A stretch of DNA of 64,000 nucleotides from Chryseobacterium gambrini (GTDB taxonomy: Bacteria; Bacteroidota; Bacteroidia; Flavobacteriales; Weeksellaceae). Position numbers and translations under genes: made by a program. This document shows positions 33,641-42,186 of the stretch, one piece after another. A model generated the notes under the pieces. It worked only from the letters and a program-made list of their open reading frames with translations. It ran no database searches and was not told the DNA's origin. The number at the start of each line of letters is the position of its first letter. Positions within the stretch are counted from its first letter, which is position 1. The stretch is taken from positions 124,001 to 188,000 of the forward strand of contig NZ_FTOV01000004.1 in assembly GCF_900156825.1 (NCBI RefSeq), given 5' to 3'.

Positions 33641-33943
33641 ATGAGTGAAAGAATATCGAGGGAAGAACTCGTAAAAATATACAATGTAGAAATTACTTTT
33701 TTTGATGAACTGGTGAATTCCGGATTGCTCAATATTCATACAGAAAACGAAATCCGTTATGTGATGTATGAAGATTTGCCCACGTTTGAGCGGTTTACCA
33801 ACTGGCATTATGATCTGGAAATCAATCTTCCGGGTCTGGAAGTGATCCATGAAATGCTGAAAAAAATGGATGATCTGAGACAGAGGAACCGTGAACTGAT
33901 GAATAAACTTTCTGCAATTGCAGATAAATATGAGGATGGGTAA
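33641..33943 (+). CDS. cbpM: CbpM-type chaperone modulator
   Basis: A 100-residue MerR-like helical protein (ISREELVKIYNVEITFFDEL, then a C-terminal coiled-coil-like segment KKMDDLRQRNRELMNKLSAI). In E. coli CbpM binds the J domain of CbpA and blocks its co-chaperone activity. Position directly after cbpA is the main support, together with the family pattern. Confidence 0.85.
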   Translation: MSERISREELVKIYNVEITFFDELVNSGLLNIHTENEIRYVMYEDLPTFERFTNWHYDLEINLPGLEVIHEMLKKMDDLRQRNRELMNKLSAIADKYEDG

Positions 33944-34044
33944 TTTAGTTGATAGCTGAAGCATCATGATTGATGATTGATGATTGGAGTTGTGAAAAAA
34001 TAATAGATCAATGAAGAGATCATCATTAAATTAAATTTTTCATT

Positions 34045-34052
34045 TAGCTTTG
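34045..34052 (+). promoter_or_regulatory. -7 element (TAGCTTTG) of the YcxB-like gene
   Basis: TAnnTTTG match. An in-frame TTG at 34050 overlaps it, so the ATG at 34071 is the start. Confidence 0.5.
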
Positions 34053-34070
34053 CATCAGAAATTACTGTTT

Positions 34071-34598
34071 ATGAATGAAGAGAAAAGTATTGTTTTAAAG
34101 CCTAAAAGGAAAGACTTCGAAGAAATATATTTCAGCGGAAATCAGGGAAGTTTGTTTTTTTCATCGACTACCAGAGGAAAAACGATTACAACGATTGTGA
34201 TTGCTGTTATTTTACTGATCGTTTTTGTTTTCAGAAATGATTTTACCAAAGAAAAAGCGGGAATTTTATATTTTGTAAGTTTTTTGTTTTTGCTGTGTGC
34301 GGTTTTTCTTTCTGTAAGCATCAACAAAGTTTCGAGATGGAAAAAGCAGGTTAATAATTACTTGAATAAGCTTGAAAACTGTAAAATCTACGAAATCCGG
34401 TTTGATGAAAATTTCTTTACCGTAAATATCGATGGCGAAAAAGAAACCAGCGAATGGAAAGATTTCACGTATTTTGACAGCAATAATGAATTTATTACCG
34501 TTGAAGGAAAATACAGCTATATGTTTCCCAGAAAATCAATGAGCGAAAAGGAATACAGCTTTCTGAAGCAGGTTTTAAAGAAAAATATTTCAGAATAA
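34071..34598 (+). CDS. YcxB-like membrane protein
   Basis: 175 residues: two adjacent membrane helices (about 38-58 and 65-85), then a soluble beta-type C-terminal domain with SEWKDFTYFDSNNEFITVEG and MFPRKSMSEKEYSFLK, the pattern of the YcxB C-terminal domain (a tryptophan followed later by a PKR-type turn). Function unknown. It has its own promoter and a shared terminator. Confidence 0.7.
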   Translation: MNEEKSIVLKPKRKDFEEIYFSGNQGSLFFSSTTRGKTITTIVIAVILLIVFVFRNDFTKEKAGILYFVSFLFLLCAVFLSVSINKVSRWKKQVNNYLNKLENCKIYEIRFDENFFTVNIDGEKETSEWKDFTYFDSNNEFITVEGKYSYMFPRKSMSEKEYSFLKQVLKKNISE

Positions 34599-34607
34599 AA
34601 CAACAAA

Positions 34608-34638
34608 AAAACTCAGAGTGCTTTGCTCTGAGTTTTAT
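34608..34638. terminator. Bidirectional terminator
   Basis: 9-bp stem AACTCAGAG/CTCTGAGTT (34610-34618 with 34626-34634) with a 7-nt loop, A run before and T run after; serves the YcxB-like gene and the convergent PLP enzyme. Confidence 0.8.
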
Positions 34639-34656
34639 TTTATCATGAAAAGCTGA

Positions 34657-35640
34657 TTAATCCAGCCAGCCCATTTCCTTCATCCAGTCGTCGTTGTAAA
34701 TTTTTCCGACGTATCTTGAACCATGATCGTGAAGAAGAACCACAATCACATCGTCTTTCGTAAACTGATCTTTCATCTGTACCAAAGCAGAAATTGCGCT
34801 TCCCGCAGAATATCCGCAGAAAATACCTTCTTCTTTAGCCAGTTTTCTTGCATATACCGCTCCGTCCTTATCCGTTACTTTTTCAAAATGATCGATTACA
34901 GACATATCGTAGTTTTCAGGAAGAATATCTTCGCCAATTCCCTCTGTAATGTAGGTATAAGCATTTCCTAAATTGATTTCCCCCGTTTCGTGGATCTCTT
35001 TTAAGATCGATCCGTAGGTATCTACTCCGATTACTTTAATGTCAGAATTTTTTTCCTTAAAGAATGTTCCGCAACCTGTAATTGTACCTCCTGTTCCTGC
35101 TCCTACAACGAAGTGCGTTAGTTTTCCTTCCGTCTGTTCCCAGATTTCAGGTGCGGTAGACTCGTAATGAGCAGCTCTGTTGGATAAATTGTCGTATTGG
35201 TTTACGTACCATCCGTTTTCCGTTTCTTTAGCCAGTCTTTTGGAAACAGAATAGTAAGAACGCGGATCGGTAGGTTTCACATCCGTCGGACAGACAATAA
35301 CTTCTGCTCCTACAGCACGAAGAATATCACATTTTTCTTTAGATTGTTTAGAGTTGGTTACAAAAATACATTTGTACCCTTTGATGATCGCGGCAAGAGC
35401 CAGTCCCATCCCTGTATTTCCGGACGTTCCTTCGATAATCGTTCCTCCGGGTTTTAATCTTCCATCTTTTTCAGCATCTTCAATCATTTTCAGAGCCATT
35501 CTGTCCTTCACAGAGTTCCCCGGATTGAAAGTTTCCACCTTTGCCAAAACCAGTGCCGGAAAATCTTCACCCAAAACTTTATTAAGTTTTACAAGAGGCG
35601 TATTCCCGATGGTTTCAAGGATGTTGTTTGCGTATTTCAT
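34657..35640 (-). CDS. Cystathionine beta-synthase / cysteine synthase family PLP enzyme
   Basis: Fold-type II PLP enzyme, 327 residues. N-terminal IGNTPLVKL; PLP Lys in NPGNSVKDRMA near residue 46; GTSGNTGMGLA substrate loop near 70; phosphate-binding GAGTGGTITG near 180; GYSAGSA near 275. The spacing and the DPRSYYSVSKRLAKE and EGIGEDILPENYD segments are closer to cystathionine beta-synthase than to CysK, but no C-terminal CBS regulatory pair is present. It forms cystathionine from serine and homocysteine, or cysteine from O-acetylserine (alternative). Confidence 0.82.
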   Translation of the reverse strand: MKYANNILETIGNTPLVKLNKVLGEDFPALVLAKVETFNPGNSVKDRMALKMIEDAEKDGRLKPGGTIIEGTSGNTGMGLALAAIIKGYKCIFVTNSKQSKEKCDILRAVGAEVIVCPTDVKPTDPRSYYSVSKRLAKETENGWYVNQYDNLSNRAAHYESTAPEIWEQTEGKLTHFVVGAGTGGTITGCGTFFKEKNSDIKVIGVDTYGSILKEIHETGEINLGNAYTYITEGIGEDILPENYDMSVIDHFEKVTDKDGAVYARKLAKEEGIFCGYSAGSAISALVQMKDQFTKDDVIVVLLHDHGSRYVGKIYNDDWMKEMGWLD

Positions 35641-35660
35641 AAATGTCTTTTAAAGCGTTG

Positions 35661-35668
35661 CAAAGATA
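35661..35668 (-). promoter_or_regulatory. -7 element (TATCTTTG) of the PLP enzyme gene
   Basis: Perfect TAnnTTTG on the minus strand, 20 bp before the ATG. Confidence 0.5.
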
Positions 35669-35844
35669 CGGCTTTCAGATAATTAATAATTAAAAATGAA
35701 TAATTAATACTGTTTTCCCAATTCCAACCCCTCAAAACCAACCTTTCCAATCCAAACCCAAACTCTAAAAAATCTCAAAACCCTCTCACTCTATTTATCT
35801 TCTTACGCTCACCCTCTCCAACTCTCATACTCTCCAACTCAATA

Positions 35845-35964
35845 AGGAGCTTATTCCCGCTATCCACTGTATCTTTTTTGTTACGGCTTCCTGAACTACG
35901 TCCGTAAACCTTCAGTTTATGCTCCAGCCGCAACAAAAAAGGATGTAGTTCCTATCGGGGCTAG
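35845..35964. repeat. Dispersed palindromic repeat, copy 2
   Basis: Flanks AGGAGCTTATTCCCGCTATC and ATCGGGGCTAGG match those of copy 1 (23942-24058). The core hairpin is built from TATCTTTTTTGTTACGGCT and AGCCGCAACAAAAAAGGAT (imperfect), with a loop of about 40 bp; its sequence is unrelated to the core of copy 1. Confidence 0.7.
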
Positions 35965-36180
35965 GAATTTAGGATTTCAAACAGGAATTACACACAAAGA
36001 AAATTCCACTCTTTTGGAGGGGTGGCGAAAATTTCAGAAAAATTTTTGACGGGGTGGTCTGAAAAGTGTGATTATAAGTCAATTGTGAATCGTGAAAGAG
36101 TCAATGTAATGGCTTTACAAAAATTCAGTGTTAAAAAAATTCACCATTCACTTACGCAGTAAAATTCACCATTCACTTTA

Positions 36181-37410
36181 TTAATTATACTTAATCGCCT
36201 TCACCGGAGAAATCTTACTGATCAGATAACTCGGAATTATTAAAGCCAGTCCTGAAATAATCAGAATTCCGGCAGAAATGGAAATAATGGCAATTGGGTT
36301 AAGATCTACCGGAACCGTACTAACGTAATAATTTTCCGGATTTAAGGTAATCACTCCAAAAACTTTCTGAATCAAAAGCAGTCCGAGACCAATCGCATTT
36401 CCGTACAGCAATCCCGGAATCATAATAATTAAAGTATAATTGATAAAAGTGGCTCTGATCTGTGAATTGCTTGCTCCCAAAGTCTTTAAAAGACCGATAG
36501 AATTTGTTCTTTCAATAATCAGGATCAGAAGAACCATGATGATATTAATGACCACAACAATCAGCATGATGATGATAATCAGAGCGATATTCGTATCGAA
36601 AATACTGATCCAGTCCGTAATCTGAGGATATTTTTCAGTGGCTTTTTCAGCATAATTTTTATAGCCGATGAGTTTCTCAATTTCAGGAAAATCGCTGTCG
36701 ATATCATTTACATTTTTAAAGAAAATATCCAGTCCGCCCATTTCATCAGGCTTCATATCCTGAATTTTTCTTACATGATTAATTCCTCCCAACACAAACT
36801 GATCGTCGATCATCTTAATATCGGTTTTATAGATTCCTACCACTTCAAATTTTCTGTAAATAGGCTTTTGATCTGCCTTTGAAAATACCGTTACAATGCT
36901 GTCCTTCACTTTCAGATGAAGATCATTGGCAATCTTTTGGGAAATAGTAACTCCGTTGTAATAGCCAACTTCCGTAACTTTCGGAGAAGTTCCGGCAACC
37001 AGAAATTTTTTGAACCTTACACTGTCAAAATCTTTTCCGATTCCTTTGAAAATAATCCCTGCAAAATTGTGCTCGTTCCGCATAATTCCCGTTACCGTAG
37101 CATATTTCTGCACACTTTCCACATCCGGAAGTTCTTTTATTTTCTGGATATTCAGTCCCTGATTATCAAGAACGGAAGTATTGTAGGAAGAGTTTGATCT
37201 CGTGGATCTTACAGTAACGTGTCCGCTGAAATCTGCAAGTCTTTCCTTAATCGCTTTCTTAGAACCGAATCCGGTGGAAACGGTAATGAGAGAAACAATA
37301 ATTCCCAATGCCACAGAAAGTCTGCCGATGAAGATGATAACCCTCGAAAGGTTATTTTTGTTATCTTTGGAAAACGCTATTTTTTTCGAGAAATATAAAG
37401 GAAATTTCAA
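36181..37410 (-). CDS. FtsX/LolE-type ABC transporter permease
   Basis: 409 residues with an N-terminal membrane helix (about 20-45), a large periplasmic MacB-like domain and three C-terminal helices, the layout of lipoprotein-releasing (LolC/E) and MacB permeases. TTG at 37410 is chosen as the start (KFPLYFSKKIAFSKDNKNNL follows, the usual N-terminus of this Flavobacteriia protein) because a -7 element TAATTTTG lies upstream at 37436-37429; the longer frame from 37479 would run through it and into the divergent gene. No ATPase gene is linked. Function in lipoprotein sorting is possible but not shown. Confidence 0.82.
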   Translation of the reverse strand: MKFPLYFSKKIAFSKDNKNNLSRVIIFIGRLSVALGIIVSLITVSTGFGSKKAIKERLADFSGHVTVRSTRSNSSYNTSVLDNQGLNIQKIKELPDVESVQKYATVTGIMRNEHNFAGIIFKGIGKDFDSVRFKKFLVAGTSPKVTEVGYYNGVTISQKIANDLHLKVKDSIVTVFSKADQKPIYRKFEVVGIYKTDIKMIDDQFVLGGINHVRKIQDMKPDEMGGLDIFFKNVNDIDSDFPEIEKLIGYKNYAEKATEKYPQITDWISIFDTNIALIIIIMLIVVVINIIMVLLILIIERTNSIGLLKTLGASNSQIRATFINYTLIIMIPGLLYGNAIGLGLLLIQKVFGVITLNPENYYVSTVPVDLNPIAIISISAGILIISGLALIIPSYLISKISPVKAIKYN

Positions 37411-37414
37411 ACTT

Positions 37415-38626
37415 ATGAATTTAGATTTCAAAATTAAAAATTTACTTCTTATTTGCCTAATTTTTTTAGGAGTATTCAATCAATATTATTCTCAGGCTCA
37501 AGATAAAAAAGATTTTAAAACGGGAGCAGATCAGCCGGAGCTCTATTTGCCTTTGCTGAAAGGAAAAATTGTAGGAGTGGTAACGAACCAGACCGGACTG
37601 ATGAGCGATAAAACGCACGTTGTAGATTTTTTGGTAAAAAACGGAATCAGAATAAGATCCATCTTCGCACCGGAACATGGTTTCAGAGGAGATGCAGATG
37701 CAGGCGAGAAAGTAAAGAACGGAGTAGACGTGAAAACCGGAATTCCCATCGTATCATTATATGGTAAAAATAAAAAACCGACTCCGGAACAACTAAAAGA
37801 AATGGATGTTCTGGTGTTTGATATTCAGGATGTTGGAGTGAGGTTTTACACCTATATTTCAACACTTACGTATCTTATGGAAGCAGCCGCTGAAAATAAT
37901 ATTGAAGTGATTGTTCTGGACAGACCCAATCCGCATGACGGCTACACAGATGGTCCTGTTTTAAAGAAAAAATGGACAAGTTTTGTGGGAATGCACGAAG
38001 TTCCGGTTGTATACGGATTGACAATAGGAGAGTACGGAAAAATGGTGAATGGAGAAAAATGGCTGAAAAACGGAGTTCAGGCAAAATACACGTTGATTCC
38101 GATGAAAAATTATCATAAAATGTTGCGTTACCAGATTTCAGATAAGCCGTCTCCAAATTTACCCAATGATAAAGCCATCAATTTATATCCGAGTTTATGC
38201 TTTTTTGAAGGAACACAGGTTTCCGTGGGAAGAGGAACAGATTTACCGTTCCAGATCTACGGATCTCCATGGACAAAAAATCTTCCTTATCAGTTTACTC
38301 CGAAGCCAAGTGCAGGAGCAAAAGATCCTTTTTTAAACGGAAAATTGTGCTACGGCGAAAACCTTTCAGATTATAGAAAAGATTTAAGGGAACTAAATCT
38401 GGACTGGGTAATAAAAGCGTATAAAAACTATAAAAATCCTGATCTGGACTTTTTCCTGAAACCAACCACAGGAAGCAATTTATGGTTTGATACTTTAGCC
38501 GGAACCGATGAGCTGAGAAAACAGATTGTTGCCGGAAAATTAGCTTCGGAGATCAAAGCATCCTGGAAGTCTGATTTGGAAAAATTCGAGAAAATCAGAA
38601 AGAAATATGTTGTTTACGAAAACTGA
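37415..38626 (+). CDS. DUF1343 exo-beta-N-acetylmuramidase (NamZ family)
   Basis: 403 residues with a signal peptide (1-30, ends SQAQ) and the full DUF1343 domain: GVVTNQTGLM near 55, FAPEHGFRGDADAGE near 87, LYGKNKKPTPEQL, FDIQDVGVRFYTYISTL near 138 and VLDRPNPHDG near 172. Bacillus YbbC/NamZ of this family removes terminal N-acetylmuramic acid from peptidoglycan fragments, a recycling step. The ATG at 37415 is used; a longer frame from 37202 is antisense to the permease. Promoter boxes TATTTTTG (37353-37360) and TATCTTTG (37362-37369) lie inside the permease gene. Confidence 0.88.
   Translation: MNLDFKIKNLLLICLIFLGVFNQYYSQAQDKKDFKTGADQPELYLPLLKGKIVGVVTNQTGLMSDKTHVVDFLVKNGIRIRSIFAPEHGFRGDADAGEKVKNGVDVKTGIPIVSLYGKNKKPTPEQLKEMDVLVFDIQDVGVRFYTYISTLTYLMEAAAENNIEVIVLDRPNPHDGYTDGPVLKKKWTSFVGMHEVPVVYGLTIGEYGKMVNGEKWLKNGVQAKYTLIPMKNYHKMLRYQISDKPSPNLPNDKAINLYPSLCFFEGTQVSVGRGTDLPFQIYGSPWTKNLPYQFTPKPSAGAKDPFLNGKLCYGENLSDYRKDLRELNLDWVIKAYKNYKNPDLDFFLKPTTGSNLWFDTLAGTDELRKQIVAGKLASEIKASWKSDLEKFEKIRKKYVVYEN
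37429..37436 (-). promoter_or_regulatory. -7 element (TAATTTTG) of the permease gene
   Basis: TAnnTTTG box on the minus strand located inside the 5' coding part of the divergent namZ-like gene, 18 bp before the TTG start. Confidence 0.5.
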
Positions 38627-38636
38627 TGAAACGTGA

Positions 38637-38696
38637 ATTGTCAATTGTCAATAGTGAATTCATTTTATTTGTGAATCTAAATTGACAATTGACAAT
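38637..38696. repeat. 16-bp perfect inverted repeat
   Basis: ATTGTCAATTGTCAAT (38637-38652) and ATTGACAATTGACAAT (38681-38696), 28-bp loop, between convergent genes. Could end transcription weakly but has no T run. Confidence 0.7.
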
Positions 38697-38705
38697 TAAA
38701 ATTTT

Positions 38706-38912
38706 TTAATCAAAATTCTGCGGCGGAGTTTTGTCGTCTTTTCCTTTATTCATGATCACAAGACCGATTGACAGACCGATAACGCCCGCTGCCGCAATCA
38801 TTAAAGCTCTTTCCAGTTTATCTGCCTGATCGTTTCCCAGATAATTCATCAGAAAAAGAATCCCAAAAGTGATGATGCAGATAATAATATGGTTTTTACC
38901 GAATAGTTTCAT
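38706..38912 (-). CDS. Small membrane protein, 68 aa
   Basis: Two membrane helices (about 8-24 and 37-55) separated by a short LGNDQADKLERA loop, and a polar tail ending PPQNFD. Not recognised. It starts 4 bp after the DUF3575 protein's stop, so it belongs to that operon. Confidence 0.7.
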   Translation of the reverse strand: MKLFGKNHIIICIITFGILFLMNYLGNDQADKLERALMIAAAGVIGLSIGLVIMNKGKDDKTPPQNFD

Positions 38913-38916
38913 TGTT

Positions 38917-39555
38917 TTATTTTAGTTTATAAGAAATCATGACACCGCCTCTGTAAGGAAGAATTTCCCCGCTTTTGTTAAAGCCTTCCGCTACGTCATA
39001 ACGAGCTCCCGTCGAGCGTACATAGCCTTTGTAAAAATCCTGAGAAGTTCCGATTCCTGCATAAATATCCATGTTCCAGTTTTCAGCAAGTTTAAACTGA
39101 TAGCCTCCTGTAATTCCAACTATTATGGAATAACCTTTTTGGTAGACATCAGAATATTGGTAGACATTTCCATTTTTTTCATCAACAAAAGTGCCGTCAC
39201 TCCAGTAATTCCACTTTTGGGCAATAAAGCGGGAACCTGCAATATTTCCTCCGATATACCAATGTTTAAAAGCTTCATCAAAATAATATCTTCCTTCCAG
39301 CGAAACGGAGTAATACTGCAATTCGTGTCCGGCAAAAGATTTCCAAGGAGAAATTAAAACATCACCCTGTACCGTGAATTTTTTATTTAACTGATGCTCT
39401 AATCCTACATTTATAACTCCTACAGGTATTAGCAAAGCATTTCCTTTAAGGTATACACTTTTTTCAGAAGTCTGTTGTGGTTCCTGTTCCTGTGCATTGA
39501 GTGTTCCTAAAAAAAACACGGTTAAAATTCCTGCAATCAATCTTATTTTAAGCAT
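38917..39555 (-). CDS. DUF3575 outer-membrane beta-barrel-like protein
   Basis: 212 residues: signal peptide (1-21, ends LNAQ), a short Gln/Glu-rich linker, then alternating beta strands (LIPVGVINVGLEHQLNKKFT, SVSLEGRYYFDEAF, WYIGGNIAGSRF, IVGITGGYQFKLAENWNMDI) typical of the DUF3575 family of small barrels. One base separates it from the thioredoxin-like gene upstream, hence a shared transcript. Role unknown. Confidence 0.8.
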   Translation of the reverse strand: MLKIRLIAGILTVFFLGTLNAQEQEPQQTSEKSVYLKGNALLIPVGVINVGLEHQLNKKFTVQGDVLISPWKSFAGHELQYYSVSLEGRYYFDEAFKHWYIGGNIAGSRFIAQKWNYWSDGTFVDEKNGNVYQYSDVYQKGYSIIVGITGGYQFKLAENWNMDIYAGIGTSQDFYKGYVRSTGARYDVAEGFNKSGEILPYRGGVMISYKLK

Positions 39556-39556
39556 T

Positions 39557-40732
39557 TTATTTTATTTGTTTTAGTAGCTCATCGGCTAAAGTAGAATCTT
39601 TCTGAGCCTGTGTTGCCATATTTTTAGACATTTCTGCGTATGTTTTTGCCATTTCTTTATTTCCGGTTAGAAAATAAAGTTTCGCAAGAATATATGTGTT
39701 TTCGGAACTTTCGCCTCTCATCACAGATTTTTCAGCCCACTCCGCCGCTTTTTTCAGGGATGATGGGGTTTTTACGTGTTCCGCAAATACCCATGCTGCT
39801 TTTAATAATTCATTAGGTTCAAACGCTTCTGAATTTCTGTAATAGGCTAAAGCTGCTTTCTCGTATTCCGGAAAATTCGAATTTTGCTCATAATAGCCAA
39901 GTTTCATCTGGTTGAGTTTCACTTCTGCATCGTGCTTTCCTACAAGAGGTTCTGCATTTTTCATGAAGTAATCATCATTGATTTTTTTATTCTGCTGATC
40001 GATAGACTGCTCCACAATTTTGCCAAGCTTGATCTGATTGTCAAATTCTTTATACGTTTCTTCCGGTAAAAATTTGATGATTTCAGCTTTTCGGTCTGTA
40101 AAAACTTTGTAATTTTTGTCTTCAGTAGATTTTAAGAAAAACAGCAGCAGTCCAACGTCGTCTTTTGAGAATTCTTCAGTAGCTTTTTTATTTTCAAAAT
40201 ATCTTTCAGATGCCTGTTTGGCAAAATTAAAATCCGAAGAAGAATTGAGTTTCATAATATTGATCAGAAAATCGGGATCTTTTTCACCCTTCGCAAAACG
40301 TTCTTTCAGCGAACCTTTTTTGTTGTTAGGAGAATTTACATCCTGCGCCATCGTCAGAAACATACTTCCTTCCATATATCCGAAATTCTGGGAAACAAGC
40401 TCTCCGTTGCCATTCAGAAAAAGATAAGTAGGATAGGAGCGTACTCCGTATTTTACCGCAATATCTCTTCCTTCACCTTTTTCCATATCAAATCTTGCGT
40501 TCACAAAATTTGCATTGAAATAATCTCCGACCGATTTCTGTGTAAAAACATTTCTTTCCATCATTTTGCAGGGACCGCACCATGAAGCATAGGCATCCAG
40601 AAAGACAATCTTTTTTTCTTTTTTTGCCTTTGCAATAAGGTCTTTAAAAGGCAGTTCTTCAAATTTAATGGCTTCCTGAGCAAATGCCGTAATGGCGGAA
40701 AATAACAATAAACCGGAGATAATCTTCTTCAT
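39557..40732 (-). CDS. Secreted thioredoxin-fold protein with C-terminal helical repeats
   Basis: 391 residues. Signal peptide (1-18, ends FAQ), thioredoxin-like domain (about 20-135) with an ASWCGPCKMM active site at about 48-57 and cis-Pro in VRSYPTYLF, then a long helical region with TPR-like spacing (LAKLYFLTGNKEMAKTYAEM near 350). Predicted periplasmic disulfide reductase of the DUF255/thioredoxin_7 kind. The ATG at 40732 is preferred; an in-frame TTG two codons earlier is not needed. First gene of a three-gene unit. Confidence 0.82.
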   Translation of the reverse strand: MKKIISGLLLFSAITAFAQEAIKFEELPFKDLIAKAKKEKKIVFLDAYASWCGPCKMMERNVFTQKSVGDYFNANFVNARFDMEKGEGRDIAVKYGVRSYPTYLFLNGNGELVSQNFGYMEGSMFLTMAQDVNSPNNKKGSLKERFAKGEKDPDFLINIMKLNSSSDFNFAKQASERYFENKKATEEFSKDDVGLLLFFLKSTEDKNYKVFTDRKAEIIKFLPEETYKEFDNQIKLGKIVEQSIDQQNKKINDDYFMKNAEPLVGKHDAEVKLNQMKLGYYEQNSNFPEYEKAALAYYRNSEAFEPNELLKAAWVFAEHVKTPSSLKKAAEWAEKSVMRGESSENTYILAKLYFLTGNKEMAKTYAEMSKNMATQAQKDSTLADELLKQIK

Positions 40733-40875
40733 TTCCAATTAGAATTTGTTGGCGAATATAGTATATTTTGGCTGTATATCGATAAAATTGTATGCTAATT
40801 ATATTATAAAAAAAGAGATTGCTGTATTCCAACAATCTCTAATTTTATTCATCCTTTATCTAACTTATAGTTGGA

Positions 40876-41040
40876 TTATGGACATTGTCTCTCCCATGTA
40901 GACCATACAACACATACTTTTACATTTTTTATTGTTTCATATTCGCAACACCAGCGTGGAAAACTAGAAACCGCACCAACAGTCGCTTTTAATTCATTTC
41001 TGTTAAGAATTTTTCCGTTTTTTAATTTTTGATTTTTCAT
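40876..41040 (-). CDS. Small leader-type peptide, 54 aa (bacteriocin-like)
   Basis: The 54-codon frame runs ATG to TAA. The first ~22 residues (MKNQKLKNGKILNRNELKAT) are a basic leader of the double-glycine kind, but the cleavage-site pair is GA (VGA) instead of GG. The C-terminal part has four Cys (WCCEYE, KVCVVW, QC) and three Trp. Short peptides with this leader type are widespread in Chryseobacterium; they are generally exported by peptidase-containing ABC transporters, none of which is in this window. Follows the next peptide gene by 62 bp on the same strand. Confidence 0.65.
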   Translation of the reverse strand: MKNQKLKNGKILNRNELKATVGAVSSFPRWCCEYETIKNVKVCVVWSTWERQCP

Positions 41041-41102
41041 AATAAGTTAATTTTTAAGATTGTTATTGTTTAGAAATTTTGGTTAATAAAGATGTCTTAC
41101 TT

Positions 41103-41270
41103 TTAATCACAAATGTAATAGGCTTCACATCCTGAAAAAGGATCATAAGGTGGGTTTTCTCCTTTATAACAGCATTTGTCATAGTCTTTTGTAGCTCCGC
41201 CATGGATTTTTTTCAGTTCTTTCACTTTCAAAGGGCGCAGATTTTTAAGGTTTTTAATTGCTTTCTTCAT
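41103..41270 (-). CDS. Double-glycine leader peptide, 55 aa (bacteriocin-like)
   Basis: Leader of 25 residues ending in the classical site ELKKIHGG, followed by a 30-residue mature part (ATKDYDKCCYKGENPPYDPF and so on) with four Cys that could form two disulfides. Lies 216 bp downstream of the LytTR regulator gene, in the same direction, and 62 bp before the other peptide. A pheromone, bacteriocin or other secreted peptide is possible; no immunity or transport gene is adjacent. Confidence 0.72.
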   Translation of the reverse strand: MKKAIKNLKNLRPLKVKELKKIHGGATKDYDKCCYKGENPPYDPFSGCEAYYICD

Positions 41271-41486
41271 AATAATTTTTAAGATTTTAGTTATTAATAT
41301 TTTAAGTCGCTTTAGTTTTTTCTATGTTGAATAATCTGATATCAATATTACAGATCCCCAAACAGATTTTACATTTTATTCTACAAAAAGCAGCTTACTG
41401 TATATCAATAACATTTTGGAAAAACGAAAGAACGGAGGGAAGATGTTTTTGCGATTTCTAAACCCCAGAAATGATAGAATAAAGGA

Positions 41487-42185
41487 TTATTTATCGGGGA
41501 TAAATGATTTGTAAGTTCTTTCAATGGGTAATTTTTTCCCATTGACCACAATTTCATTGGCGCAGATGACTTCAATTTTTGACCTTGAAACAATATAGGA
41601 TTTATGAATTCGGATGAAATTATTTCTGTCCAGGCTTTCCTCAAATTTACTGATGGGTATTTTTACAGTATAGATTTCCTGTTTTGTATGGATCTTTATG
41701 TATTCTCGGATACTTTCAACATAGAAGATATCCTGCAGTACAATTTTTATTTTTCTCTTTGCGATATTGATAAAAATAAAATCCCTGTTTTCCATTTCCA
41801 GAATGGCTTTTTCTGCATTCATCAGATGTTTAAATTTTCCTAGTGCATCCAGAAATCTGCTGTAGGAAATGGGTTTTAAAAGATAATCTACAATATTCAG
41901 TTCATATCCTTCCAAAGCATATTCATGAAAAGCGGTTGTGACAATAACAAGAGGAGGATTCTTGATTTTTTTTAAAAATTCAAATCCTTTGAGTACCGGA
42001 AGATGTAAATCTAAGAATATAAGATCTATTTTATGGGTGTTAAGCAGACTGTTGGCATAGATGGCATCCGAACATTTTCCTACCACATGAAATTCTTTGT
42101 TTTGAGAAATGAAATGCTCCATGATTTCCATAGCAATGGGCTCATCTTCTATAATCAGACAATTATATTTCACTTCAGGAATCAT
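41487..42185 (-). CDS. LytTR-family response regulator
   Basis: 232 residues: receiver domain (1-120) with the acidic pair Glu13/Asp14, phosphoacceptor Asp59 in IFLDLHLP and Lys in LLKPIS near 104, then a LytTR DNA-binding domain (about 135-230, IFYVESIREYIKIHT, FIRIHKSYIVS). The start is the ATG at 42185, one base after the kinase stop (TAAAATG), so translation is coupled. Partner of the LytS-type kinase. Regulators of this class bind two 9-bp direct repeats about 21 bp apart. Confidence 0.93.
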   Translation of the reverse strand: MIPEVKYNCLIIEDEPIAMEIMEHFISQNKEFHVVGKCSDAIYANSLLNTHKIDLIFLDLHLPVLKGFEFLKKIKNPPLVIVTTAFHEYALEGYELNIVDYLLKPISYSRFLDALGKFKHLMNAEKAILEMENRDFIFINIAKRKIKIVLQDIFYVESIREYIKIHTKQEIYTVKIPISKFEESLDRNNFIRIHKSYIVSRSKIEVICANEIVVNGKKLPIERTYKSFIPDK

Positions 42186-42186
42186 T

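Larger units (their letters stand above)
35641..36180. other. 540-bp intergenic region packed with dispersed repeats
   Basis: No gene seen. It contains the minus-strand promoter at 35661, a CT-rich stretch (about 35720-35840), the palindromic repeat at 35845-35964, a GGGGTGG-flanked palindrome-like unit (about 36003-36058) and a 25-bp-period direct repeat AAAATTCACCATTCACTT at 36136 and 36161. Confidence 0.6.

Noticed and set aside
37202..37414. Upstream extension of the NamZ-like frame
   Set aside because: The extra 71 codons are antisense to the permease, and the signal peptide begins at 37415.
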